From assembly GCF_003997935.1 (NCBI RefSeq), contig NZ_RZQL01000009.1, positions 1 to 60,389 on the forward strand: a DNA stretch of 60,389 bases. Direction: 5' to 3'. The stretch is from Mesorhizobium sp. M7A.F.Ca.US.006.01.1.1. GTDB lineage: Bacteria; Pseudomonadota; Alphaproteobacteria; Rhizobiales; Rhizobiaceae. The notes under the pieces are model-generated. The model made no database searches, was not told the origin of the DNA, and worked only from the letters and a program-made list of their open reading frames with translations. Positions 17,578 through 25,707 of the stretch are shown piece by piece. The translations under genes and the position numbers were made by a program. Numbering within the stretch: position 1 is the stretch's first letter; each line of letters begins with the position of its first letter.

Positions 17578-18795
17578 TCAGGCCCGTTCGACCAGCAATT
17601 CCTCGCCGCGCTTTTCGCGGATCAAATTGACGAAGCGGCGGAACAGATAGTGCGAATCCTGCGGGCCGGGGGAGGCTTCGGGGTGATGCTGGACCGAGAA
17701 CACCGGCCGGCCGGTCAGCGTGATGCCGCAGTTCGAACCGTCGAACAGCGAGACATGGGTTTCCTCGACGCCTGATGGCAGCGAGTCGGCATCGACGGCA
17801 AAGCCATGGTTCATCGAGACGATCTCGACCTTGCCGGTGGTGTGGTCCTTGACCGGATGGTTGGCGCCGTGATGGCCCTGATGCATCTTGGCGGTCTTGC
17901 CGCCCAGCGCCAGCGCCAGCATCTGGTGGCCAAGGCAGATGCCGAACACCGGGATGTCGGTCTTCAACAGGTCCCGGATGACCGGTACGGCATAGTCACC
18001 GGTGGCTTCCGGGTCGCCGGGGCCGTTGGAGAGAAAAATGCCGTCCGGCTGCATGGCGAGGATTTCTTCAGCGCCGGTCTTGGCCGGCACCACGGTGACC
18101 TTGGCGCCGAGACCCGCGAGCAGGCGCAATATGTTGCGCTTGACGCCGTAGTCGATGGCAACGACGTGCATGGAGGGCTCAGCCTGTTCGCCAAAGCCTT
18201 CGTTCCAAACCCAGGGCGTCTCGCGCCAGACCGAGGACTGGCCCGAGGTGACTTCCTTGGCGAGGTCAAGCCCGATCAGGCCCGACCATGCGGCGGCGCG
18301 GCGCTTCAGATCGTCGATGTCGAACACGCCATCGGGCGCATGCGCGATGACGGCGTTGGGCATGCCCTTTTCACGGATCAGCGCGGTGAGCGCGCGAGTG
18401 TCGATGCCCGACAGGGCGACGATGCCGCGCTTCTTCAGCCATTGGTCGAGACCCGTGCCGGCGCGGTAGTTGGACGGGTTGGTGACATCGGCCTTGAACA
18501 CGGCGCCGACGGCGCCGGCACGGGCGACCGGGTTGAGATCCTCGATGTCCTCGTCATTGGTGCCGATGTTGCCGATATGCGGGAAGGTGAAGGTGACGAT
18601 CTGGCCGGCATAGGACGGGTCGGTGAGGATTTCCTGGTAGCCGGTCAGCGCCGTGTTGAAGCAGACTTCGGCGACGGCGGAGCCGGTGGCGCCGAGGCCG
18701 CGACCTTCGATGACGGTGCCGTCGGCCAGCACCAGAAGGGCGGTTGGCTTTTCAGTGGCCCATGCGGGCGTCGAGGCGGCGGTCATCTCGGCCAT
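17578..18795 (-). CDS. carA: Carbamoyl-phosphate synthase small (glutaminase) subunit
   Basis: 405 residues. It hydrolyses glutamine and passes ammonia to CarB. The class I amidotransferase domain is intact: nucleophile Cys287 in GICLGHQ, and His371 and Glu373 in HHPEASPGP. The CarA-specific N-terminal domain is seen in ALLVLADGTVIEGRGLGATG, then CFNTALTGYQEILTDPSYAG. The N-terminus is about 18 residues longer than the E. coli protein. carB is about 16.5 kb downstream on the same strand, separated by unrelated genes. Confidence 0.98.
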   Translation of the reverse strand: MAEMTAASTPAWATEKPTALLVLADGTVIEGRGLGATGSAVAEVCFNTALTGYQEILTDPSYAGQIVTFTFPHIGNIGTNDEDIEDLNPVARAGAVGAVFKADVTNPSNYRAGTGLDQWLKKRGIVALSGIDTRALTALIREKGMPNAVIAHAPDGVFDIDDLKRRAAAWSGLIGLDLAKEVTSGQSSVWRETPWVWNEGFGEQAEPSMHVVAIDYGVKRNILRLLAGLGAKVTVVPAKTGAEEILAMQPDGIFLSNGPGDPEATGDYAVPVIRDLLKTDIPVFGICLGHQMLALALGGKTAKMHQGHHGANHPVKDHTTGKVEIVSMNHGFAVDADSLPSGVEETHVSLFDGSNCGITLTGRPVFSVQHHPEASPGPQDSHYLFRRFVNLIREKRGEELLVERA

Positions 18796-19070
18796 GCGGC
18801 ACTCCTATCAGGCCGCGCGCTGCAACCGGCCCGGCGGGCATCTGCGCGGCAAACGGCGCGAAGCGGCGATTTCGCGGCTTCCACGCAGTCAAATTTCCGT
18901 TCATGCAAGGCCCAGTACATAGGGGAAGGGGACAGGGCGGTCAATGATCATGCGAAATGCCGCCATGTTTTATTTCGCCTAGCAAAATCAGTGGCTTGCT
19001 CTGGCATATCAGGGTTTGCCTTGGCTCGCCCCCGGCGCTATTGTCCGCGCCGATCGAAGGAGAATGCACC

Positions 19071-19520
19071 ATGCGCGGCAAAATCGCCGAATCCCTGAAG
19101 AGCGCGATGAAGGCGCAGGACAAGCACCGGCTGCCGACATTGCGGCTGATCCAGGCCGCCATTCACGACCGCGACATCGCCAATCGCGGTTCGGGCAAGG
19201 AGCCGGCCAGCGACGAGGAGATCCTGCAGATCCTGGCCAAGATGGTGAAGCAGCGCGAGGAATCCGCCAAGGCATTCGACGACGGCAAACGGCCGGAACT
19301 GGCCGCGCAGGAGCGCGGCGAGATGGAAATCATCCGCACCTTCCTGCCGACGCAACTGGACGATGCGGCGGTAACCGCGGCGGCGCGCGAGGCGATCGCC
19401 GCGACCGGTGCGGCCAGCCAGAAGGACATGGGCAAGGTGATCGCCGCGCTGAAGCAGAAATATGCCGGCCAGATGGATTTCGGCAAAGCGAGTGGCATCG
19501 TCAAGGGACTGCTGCAGTAG
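19071..19520 (+). CDS. GatB/YqeY domain protein
   Basis: 149 residues from the ATG at 19071 (gaaggag nine bases before). The frame upstream to 18957 is not conserved. The sequence KIAESLKSAMKAQDKHRLPT, then LRLIQAAIHDRDIANRG, then EIEI-like MEIIRTFLPTQLDD and KDMGKVIAALKQKYAGQMDF is the YqeY family. It is related to the tRNA-binding tail of GatB. The family may help tRNA amidation, but the role of stand-alone YqeY is not established. In related genomes it commonly lies near carA and dnaG, which fits this window. Confidence 0.95.
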   Translation: MRGKIAESLKSAMKAQDKHRLPTLRLIQAAIHDRDIANRGSGKEPASDEEILQILAKMVKQREESAKAFDDGKRPELAAQERGEMEIIRTFLPTQLDDAAVTAAAREAIAATGAASQKDMGKVIAALKQKYAGQMDFGKASGIVKGLLQ

Positions 19521-19630
19521 GGCGGCCGACCGGGCGCTCTCCGAATCCAGGTCCGTCCGGAATCCAAGTCCAGGAATTGGAACCCGGATAGCGCCGAGAT
19601 GTTTATCCGTCATGCAACTGGAGAGATGCC

Positions 19631-19945
19631 ATGACTGAGAACGAAACCCGCTATGAAACCGGTGCGACGAAATATCCGGCAAAGACCAATGCCGACGCTT
19701 CCGATGAATTCTCCCAGGACGCGGCCGCCAACAAGAAGCCTGCTGGCGGAATAGGGCTCACCCGCCGGATGGGGGAAGTGGAAGACCGCACCCGCCAGTC
19801 GGACGGACAAAACCCGCCGCGGCAAGCGACGCCGAGCGCCGCAACCGAAAAGACGTCCGGGGCCGGCCCCGCTATCGCGGAGCGTTCAAAGGACGCCAAG
19901 GCCCCGAAGAGCGGCCGCCAGCCTGGAGCGTATGTCAAGAAGTGA
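19631..19945 (+). CDS. Small hydrophilic protein, unknown function
   Basis: 104 residues beginning MTENETRYETGATKYPAK, with ggagag eight bases before the ATG. It is rich in Lys, Ala, Pro and Gly and probably disordered. The C-terminal third (TSGAGPAIAERSKDAKAPKS, then GRQPGAYVKK) is matched by a broken copy at 21857-21957, which shows the sequence has been duplicated and that the reading frame was once constrained. No known family is recognised. Confidence 0.7.
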   Translation: MTENETRYETGATKYPAKTNADASDEFSQDAAANKKPAGGIGLTRRMGEVEDRTRQSDGQNPPRQATPSAATEKTSGAGPAIAERSKDAKAPKSGRQPGAYVKK

Positions 19946-19987
19946 TCGCTGGACGGGACCCGAGAAGTCCTGGCGTTGCACCGGTCA

Positions 19988-20974
19988 TTAACGGCCGATT
20001 TTCACTTGCGCCTTTCGCGACTGGTTGGTGGGTGTCTGTCCGGCGGGCCCCCTCGGCTCCAATGCACGGCGCAATGCCGGCGCTTCCTGCTGGATATGAT
20101 CCCACAGCCGGTTCGCGATCGGCCCATGCGGCCGGTCGCGGCGCCGCGCCACGACCAGTTCATCGGTGCGGCCCGGCAGATGACGGCCGGTGATGGAGCG
20201 CAGGCGCCCGTCCTGCAGCTCTTCCTCGATCAGGAAGCGGGGCAGGTGGCCCCAGCCAAGGCCCTGCAGGATGATCTCCTTCTTCATGCCCTGGTCGGCG
20301 ACGAGACATTGCGGCGCGCCTTCGATCAGCGAATAGTTTTGTTGTGGCGAATGGCGGGCGCTGTCGCGCATGACGCATTGGGTGAGTGCCTGCATCTGGT
20401 CCAGGGTGATCGGCTGCTCGATACGCTCGGGCAGAAAGCCCGGCGCCACCACGGGAACAAAGGACACCTTGCACAAATCGACCCATTCCACCCGCGCATC
20501 GCCCTTGTCGACCCAGTGCAGGATCAGATCGGCTTCGTCGTCGAAGAGACGCTCCCATGGGCCGCCCACCGCTTCGAAATGCAGATGCAGGCGGGTGCCG
20601 GGGCACCGTGCGAAGAACCGCCCGAGCATGCCCAGCACCTGCGGGCGCGGGCACAGGTCGCCGATCACCACATGGATATCGCTTTCCTCACCCATCGCCA
20701 ACTGGGCGGCATGGACGCGCAAACCGTCCAGCTCGCGCAGCAGCGATAGCGCTCGGCGGTGGAACGACAGCCCCGCCTCGGTCGGACGCACGCGATAGCC
20801 GCTGCGGTCCAGGAGGCTAAGGTCGAGCTGTCGCTCCAGCTTGGCGACGGCGGCGAACACCGCCGGATGCGAGCGATGCAGCACGGCCGCCGCAGGCTGA
20901 AAGCCTCCGGTGCGAACCACCGCATCGAAGCATTGAAGGTCGTGGAGGGTAAATTCGGCCATGTCAGGTTTCAT
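19988..20974 (-). CDS. LysR-family transcriptional regulator
   Basis: 328 residues (324 if the ATG at 20962 is used). The helix-turn-helix is DLQCFDAVVRTGGFQPAAAV, then LHRSHPAVFAAVAKLERQLD, and the effector domain follows. An unusually basic, Pro/Arg-rich tail (RRALEPRGPAGQTPTNQSRK) extends past the usual end. It is divergent from the alpha/beta hydrolase at 21062. A perfect 10-bp-arm inverted repeat overlaps its start codon, so autoregulation and control of the hydrolase are likely. Confidence 0.9.
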   Translation of the reverse strand: MKPDMAEFTLHDLQCFDAVVRTGGFQPAAAVLHRSHPAVFAAVAKLERQLDLSLLDRSGYRVRPTEAGLSFHRRALSLLRELDGLRVHAAQLAMGEESDIHVVIGDLCPRPQVLGMLGRFFARCPGTRLHLHFEAVGGPWERLFDDEADLILHWVDKGDARVEWVDLCKVSFVPVVAPGFLPERIEQPITLDQMQALTQCVMRDSARHSPQQNYSLIEGAPQCLVADQGMKKEIILQGLGWGHLPRFLIEEELQDGRLRSITGRHLPGRTDELVVARRRDRPHGPIANRLWDHIQQEAPALRRALEPRGPAGQTPTNQSRKAQVKIGR

Positions 20975-21000
20975 TACAAAGACTGTCCTATCTTTGTAAT
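20973..21000. promoter_or_regulatory. Perfect inverted repeat, likely LysR operator
   Basis: Arms ATTACAAAGA (20973-20982) and TCTTTGTAAT (20991-21000) with an 8-bp spacer, lying between LysR and hydrolase. Spacing and symmetry fit a LysR tetramer recognition site. It overlaps the first LysR codon at 20974, which would favour the second ATG (20962) as the real start. Confidence 0.65.
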
Positions 21001-21061
21001 ATCAACAAAATTATCCCTCGGCTACGTTTGCCTATCAAAACGTTCCAGAAGGATTTTCATC

Positions 21062-21853
21062 ATGAACAAGCTGAATTTCGTCACAACGGGCGACGGCACG
21101 CGCATCGCCTACCGCTTCGACGGCGAGGCAAGCAGGCCGGTGCTGGTGCTGTCGAATTCCATCGGCACCACGCTGCACATGTGGGACAGGCAGATCGGCG
21201 AATTGTCGAAGCATTTCCGTGTCCTGCGCTACGACTTTCGCGGCCATGGCGGATCGAGCGTTCCGGTCGGCGCTTACTCGCTCGACCGGCTTGGCCGCGA
21301 CGTCATCGAGCTGCTCGATGCGCTCGACCTGCAACGCGTACATTTCCTTGGCCTGTCGCTTGGCGGGTTCGTCGCGCAGTGGCTCGGCATCCACGCGCCC
21401 GAGCGGATCGACCGGCTGATCCTGAGCAACACCTCGTCTCATCTCTCGCCGGCAAGCTATTTCGACCAGCGGATTGCCGCCGTGCGACAGGCGCCGGACA
21501 TGTCGGAAACCGCCGAGACGTTCCTGAGCAACTGGTTCCCCGCGTCGATGGTTGCCGCCAACGAGCCCGTGGTCGAAGACTTTCGCACCATGCTGCTGGA
21601 TATCGACCGGCAGGGCCTGGCGGGTCTGTTCGCGGCGGTTCGCGACGCCGATCTTCGCCGTACCGTAGCGCTGATACCGCGGCCGACGCTGGTGATCGCC
21701 GGTCGGCACGACACGGTGACAGCAGCCAGCCACGGCGAGATGATTGCCGCGGCGGTGCCTGGCGCGAAGCTGGTAGTGCTGCCCGCGGTCCATCTGTCGA
21801 ACATCGAATATCCGGCAGAGTTCATCCAGGCTGTGGTCGATTTCCTGCGCTGA
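21062..21853 (+). CDS. Alpha/beta hydrolase, 3-oxoadipate enol-lactonase-like
   Basis: 263 residues from the ATG at 21062, with aagga upstream. The nucleophile elbow GLSLGG near residue 96, the oxyanion-side LSNSIGTTLHMWDRQIGELS, and RYDFRGHGGSSVPVGAYSLD are very close to PcaD-type enol-lactonases of the beta-ketoadipate pathway. The Asp in AGRHDTVT and the His in AVHLSNIEYP complete the triad. No other pca genes are nearby, so assignment to protocatechuate catabolism is uncertain and a related lactone or ester may be the substrate. Regulation by the divergent LysR gene is inferred. Confidence 0.88.
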   Translation: MNKLNFVTTGDGTRIAYRFDGEASRPVLVLSNSIGTTLHMWDRQIGELSKHFRVLRYDFRGHGGSSVPVGAYSLDRLGRDVIELLDALDLQRVHFLGLSLGGFVAQWLGIHAPERIDRLILSNTSSHLSPASYFDQRIAAVRQAPDMSETAETFLSNWFPASMVAANEPVVEDFRTMLLDIDRQGLAGLFAAVRDADLRRTVALIPRPTLVIAGRHDTVTAASHGEMIAAAVPGAKLVVLPAVHLSNIEYPAEFIQAVVDFLR

Positions 21854-21856
21854 GCC

Positions 21857-21957
21857 GGAGCGCGACGGAAAGGCGTCTGGCGCCAGTCCGGCGGTCGCCG
21901 AAACGTTCAAAGGACGTACTGGTTCAGAAGACGGGGCGGCAGCCTCGGTCAACGTAA
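21857..21957 (+). pseudogene. Remnant of a second copy of the 19631 small protein (3' end, frameshifted)
   Basis: Read in one frame the DNA gives DGKASGASPAVAE, matching ATEKTSGAGPAIAE of the protein at 19631. One extra base then shifts the frame, and reading on gives RSKDVLVQKTGRQPRST and a stop, matching RSKDAKAPKSGRQPGAYVKK. Both blocks are in the right order and spacing. No start codon or ribosome site remains. The remnant begins just after the hydrolase stop, so intact gene and remnant bracket the LysR/hydrolase pair. Confidence 0.6.
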
Positions 21958-22131
21958 GCGCCTAGGCCGAACCGAGCCATCTGGCGAAAAGCTTGTTCAA
22001 TGCCTTCGGAACGATCCCGCCACCTTGCCATTATCAGCACGAGGGCAGGCTCGGACAGGCAAGCGCTGTGACCCAACCGTAGAGGTGGCCGGTGACTTTC
22101 GAGCGCCAACACGAACACGCCGGAGGAAACG

Positions 22132-22377
22132 ATGACTGGACGCAAAACCCACGATCAACAAATTCGCATCATTGAAGAGCGGGAAAACACAAAGAACGCC
22201 GGCAAGGATTTCGATGCAGAGGCGGATCTGAAACGATCAGCGGCGGAACGCGAAGCGCTACGCAAGGGATCGGACATGAGAACCGACACACCGGACCTCG
22301 TCGATCCGGACGACCGCAACATCCTTCGCGGCAAAAATCAGGAAAGCGTCCATCACAAAAACCGTCCTGACGACTAG
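22132..22377 (+). CDS. Small charged protein, unknown function
   Basis: 81 residues with a strong ggagga six bases before the ATG. It is almost entirely charged or polar (RKTHDQQIRIIEERENTKNA, then DTPDLVDPDDRNILRGKNQE). No membrane segment or cysteine. Likely disordered or helical. It is followed after 43 bp by another small protein gene on the same strand, so the two may be co-transcribed. No family is recognised. Confidence 0.7.
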   Translation: MTGRKTHDQQIRIIEERENTKNAGKDFDAEADLKRSAAEREALRKGSDMRTDTPDLVDPDDRNILRGKNQESVHHKNRPDD

Positions 22378-22420
22378 AGGAGCACCGATCCTGGAACATT
22401 GTCATAGATTGGAGGCAGCC

Positions 22421-22660
22421 ATGGCACGCGGGAGCAAGAAACACATCGGAGCAGGTTTGCAGGGAAAGGGTTCCGGGACAGGCGCCATGACGGTAACGCC
22501 AAAGGACAAGCTCGAAGAAAACAAGGTTCTGTCCAATCGCGACAAGGCACAGCATTCCAAAGAACGCGGTTTGGACTCCAAGCAGGTCGCGACCGAGCAG
22601 CATCAGGATCATGCCGCCAACCGCTTGCGGGCAGTTGGGCAAGCGCGGAACACAAGCTGA
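22421..22660 (+). CDS. Small hydrophilic protein, unknown function
   Basis: 79 residues from the ATG at 22421, seven bases after ggagg. A TTG at 22409 is in frame but lies before that ribosome site, so it is rejected. The sequence is Lys/Gln/His-rich (KHIGAGLQGKGSGTGAMTVT, then SNRDKAQHSKERGLDSKQVA). It is probably the second gene of a pair with 22132. The opening MARGSKKHIG is reminiscent of small basic proteins often predicted in rhizobia, but I have no firm family. Confidence 0.7.
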   Translation: MARGSKKHIGAGLQGKGSGTGAMTVTPKDKLEENKVLSNRDKAQHSKERGLDSKQVATEQHQDHAANRLRAVGQARNTS

Positions 22661-22747
22661 AGGTGCTGTTTCCGAACATGCCGGACAGCGACGGCGACGC
22701 GCGGATCGGATGACCCGTTCGAGAGGGACGGCTGAAGCACCAACTCG

Positions 22748-23665
22748 CTAGGCGGAAACCTCAAGCACGATCTTGCCACGCACATGCTCATTTTCCAGCC
22801 GTTCTTCCGCCTTGGCGACCTCTCCAAGAGGGTAGGTGGCTTGCACGAAGGGGGTGACCTTACCGGCCTCGATGAGGCGGCCGATCTCGGCAAGATGCGC
22901 CGCATTTGGTTCGGCCAGATAGGAGACGCCACGCGCCCGGCGCAAGTTTGCCTTTTCCTGCGACGGTTGGGAAAGAGTGGAAACGAGCGTCCCGCCAGGT
23001 TTGAGCACCTCCCAGGAGCGCTCCTGCGTGTCGCCCGCGACAAGGTCGACCACCAGGTCCACCGCATCGACGACCTCTTCGAAACGCTGATTCTTGTAGT
23101 CGACCGTCTGATCGGCGCCGAGCTCACGGACGAAAACCACGTCCTCGGCGGAAACGGTTGTCGCGACGAACGCGCCCGCGGCCTTGGCGAACTGGATCGC
23201 CAGATGACCGACGCCGCCAGCGCCGCCATGGATGAGAACCCGTTGCCCGGATTTGAGGCGGCCATGGTCGAAAAGGCCCTGCCATGCAGTGATGCCGGCA
23301 AGCGGCACCGCGGCGGCTTCGACATGGCTTAGCCGATCCGGTTTCGCAGCCGCCTCCGTCGCCTTGACCACGACATATTCGGCATTGCCGCCCCGGTCAT
23401 GACCAAGCATGGCAAATAACGGGTCGCCCTTCTTCAACGTATGCGCCCGCGTACCGCAGATTTCCACCGTGCCGGACACGTCGCGTCCGAGCGTGACCGG
23501 CAGGGCCTCGCTCACCGACCCTTCGCGGGTCTTGTAGTCGATCGGATTGACGCTTGCGGCGCGAACCCTGAGCACGACCTCGTCGTCAAGCGGTCGAGGC
23601 AAGGGGACTTGATCGATCGAAAGGACCTCAGGTCCGCCAAAAGCGTGGATGCGGACTGCTTTCAT
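22748..23665 (-). CDS. NADP-dependent quinone oxidoreductase-like MDR protein
   Basis: 305 residues with aggagg nine bases before the ATG at 23665. It opens MKAVRIHAFGGPEVLSIDQV, the usual start of zinc-independent MDR quinone reductases. The cofactor motif GGAGGVGHLAIQFAKAAGA is near residue 150, and there are no structural-zinc cysteines. These enzymes reduce quinones or other electrophiles with NADPH. No regulator is adjacent. Confidence 0.92.
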   Translation of the reverse strand: MKAVRIHAFGGPEVLSIDQVPLPRPLDDEVVLRVRAASVNPIDYKTREGSVSEALPVTLGRDVSGTVEICGTRAHTLKKGDPLFAMLGHDRGGNAEYVVVKATEAAAKPDRLSHVEAAAVPLAGITAWQGLFDHGRLKSGQRVLIHGGAGGVGHLAIQFAKAAGAFVATTVSAEDVVFVRELGADQTVDYKNQRFEEVVDAVDLVVDLVAGDTQERSWEVLKPGGTLVSTLSQPSQEKANLRRARGVSYLAEPNAAHLAEIGRLIEAGKVTPFVQATYPLGEVAKAEERLENEHVRGKIVLEVSA

Positions 23666-24145
23666 GTCGGCATACCTCCTGTTGTTTGGCTGTCGGCGAC
23701 GGTGTCTGCAGGGCTGTCGTCAGCGACTGTGCAGCCCAGGTTGCGGTGGCGGCAGGCACACCGGCTTCCCAGGACGCAATTCCTGTTAGGCCTTAGACTG
23801 CCTCGGCGGTTTTGATTCACATGGCGGCAAGGCTACCAGACTTGCTGGCTTTCTAACTGGGTAGCAGGCCGTTGGTTCCAACCAACACAATCGGCTGAAC
23901 GTGGTGCCGGAAAATCTTTCCTCGGCCAGAGCATTCAGCCAGTCTTGATCCATCCCCCTATGCACACAGCTGTTTCGAGTTGCGATATCGAGGAGAGAGA
24001 GGGGGCACCGGAGCTACCGGCGCGCTGACCTTGGAGAGCGGATTGAATCATTGATGGTGGGTCGCAAGGGCTGCCGATCAATGGGGTTCGCACGCCGAAC
24101 CTAAAGCAGCACGGTCCTAATCGATGCGGCGGTGCGATGCGGACT
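23666..24145. other. Intergenic region, no gene seen
   Basis: 480 bp between the QOR start and the stop of the L,D-transpeptidase-like gene. The quinone reductase promoter must lie at its left side. A 16-bp inverted repeat GTTGGTT-cc-AACCAAC sits at 23871-23886, about 205 bp from the QOR start. I see no convincing open frame, RNA fold or terminator. Confidence 0.5.
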
Positions 24146-25168
24146 TCAAGACGCTTCGCAGATCGGCAGCGGCTGCGGCGGCGGTGCCGGGTGATCCTTC
24201 CTATATTGGGCGATGATCGGCTCAAGGGTCTTTCGCGGCCAGAATTTCGGTGTGCCGATTTCCTTCAGGCAGGACGCGTTCCAGTAGGCGCCCGGCTGCG
24301 AATGGTTAGCCGCGACCGCGGCGATGTCGCGCGATTCCGGGTAGATATAGAGCGTCGTCGGATTATCCTTGACCATCGGGATGATCTGCTGCGCATCCGC
24401 CGGCGACCAGCTGGTGCAGCCATTGCTGCGGCCGCCGGCATAGTCCACCAGCTTGCCGAACGGCACGAAGCCGTCATGGTCGGCATGCGAGCTGTTCGGG
24501 TTTTTGCGCAGACACATGCCGCGCAGAACCTGGGCCGCATGGCCGCCGATCACCCTCTGCCTGGCGTTCGCGGCTTCGCCTTCGCCGTCGAACTGTATGA
24601 AGGTGCGCTGGAAAACCACGTCCTGTTTCGCAGCGGTGCGGTAGTAGCCCTTGAACGAGGTTTTTGCCTCGCGGGTCATATAGGCGCCGCCGGCCGTCAA
24701 CGACGAATCCATCGCATTGCCGAAGTTCCTAGCGCACCGCTTGCCATTCGAAAAATCGACGACGCCCTTCAAATTCCGCCCGCTGCCATGGCCCGACGAA
24801 ATCGCGCGAAAGGACTCGCTGGCCTCGCAGATGACGTAATAGCGGCGGCCAAGCACGCCATTGCCCAGATCGCTGGGGCGCGTCGCATCCATGGCGAAGT
24901 AGCAGGGGTTCTTGACAGCACCTTGCGCGACCTTCTTCCGGTAAAGCGCGCGGGCTCGTTCGAGGACAATTTGTGAGATCTGGCCGTCGCTGTTGCCGAC
25001 ATGAGCCTGCAGCCAGGCCGGCACGTCAGATGGTGCGGCAAAGGATCGAGCCGACACCGTCACGGCGATGACGGCGACGAAAAAGCTGGCGACGACGCCC
25101 AGAGAAACAGATCTCAACCGCACCGGATCAATTCTCCTGTCGAAGCGAATGGCGATTCCTTGCGGCAT
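24146..25168 (-). CDS. L,D-transpeptidase-like secreted protein (YkuD_2 type)
   Basis: 340 residues with an N-terminal hydrophobic signal (SVSLGVVASFFVAVIAVTVS, ending ARSFAA). The catalytic-type motif SNGCTSWS has its cysteine at residue 251, preceded by HADHDGFVPFGKLVDYAGGR, and an upstream SSGHGSGRNL. This order matches the murein L,D-transpeptidase catalytic family with its conserved His and Cys. The enzyme would act on peptidoglycan stem peptides in the periplasm. The transcript may begin far upstream at the small leader candidate near 25444. Confidence 0.8.
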   Translation of the reverse strand: MPQGIAIRFDRRIDPVRLRSVSLGVVASFFVAVIAVTVSARSFAAPSDVPAWLQAHVGNSDGQISQIVLERARALYRKKVAQGAVKNPCYFAMDATRPSDLGNGVLGRRYYVICEASESFRAISSGHGSGRNLKGVVDFSNGKRCARNFGNAMDSSLTAGGAYMTREAKTSFKGYYRTAAKQDVVFQRTFIQFDGEGEAANARQRVIGGHAAQVLRGMCLRKNPNSSHADHDGFVPFGKLVDYAGGRSNGCTSWSPADAQQIIPMVKDNPTTLYIYPESRDIAAVAANHSQPGAYWNASCLKEIGTPKFWPRKTLEPIIAQYRKDHPAPPPQPLPICEAS

Positions 25169-25398
25169 TGCCGCGAGAATCGATCATAGATGGCCTCGCA
25201 TGATCAGGCGAAACACATCTTGTTTAGCGTACCCGCATGAAGATCCGTAGAGCAGGTCGATCCATGCAAACAGCCTACGCCGACATGCTGGCTCCAGGCT
25301 CGCGGCGGACGGCTTCGCATCCTTGAAGCAGGGCAACGAACTCGGGTTGGCGGGTTCCTTCGGAGCCCTCGGCGTCTTGGCTGACGGAGCATCAAACG

Positions 25399-25421
25399 AA
25401 AAACCCGCCTGTGCGGCGGGC
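25399..25421 (-). terminator. Intrinsic terminator on the minus strand
   Basis: On the minus strand cccgcc-gcaca-ggcggg is followed by five T residues. No annotated minus-strand gene ends here, so it belongs either to a small RNA starting near 25444 or to an attenuated leader of the L,D-transpeptidase-like gene. Confidence 0.6.
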
Positions 25422-25450
25422 CACTGGCGCAAATCAGCACCATGGACAAA

Positions 25451-25480
25451 TATGTACCATAGGTGAGGGCAGGAAGTCAA
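25451..25480 (-). promoter_or_regulatory. Candidate minus-strand promoter for short transcript
   Basis: TTGACT (25480-25475) and TACATA (25456-25451) with 18 bp between. Initiation would be near 25444, next to an ATG at 25443, and the terminator follows within 45 nt. Confidence 0.5.
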
Positions 25481-25707
25481 GAAAAAATTCCTATCGTGAA
25501 GAGCGCGAATTCGGAGCCCTGATCCCTGGAGGTCCGCGATTTTCGATACGCACGGATTGAGCTATCATCTGATTCTGGCGCAGCCCACGCCTCCTCCCTC
25601 CGCCGGGAAAGCATCATCCATGCAGGGCTATCCGATCACTGAACCGACTGTCGAGCGCCAGGCATTAGGAGGGGTTGCGAAAACGGCTCGCACCAGGAGG
25701 TTTTGCA

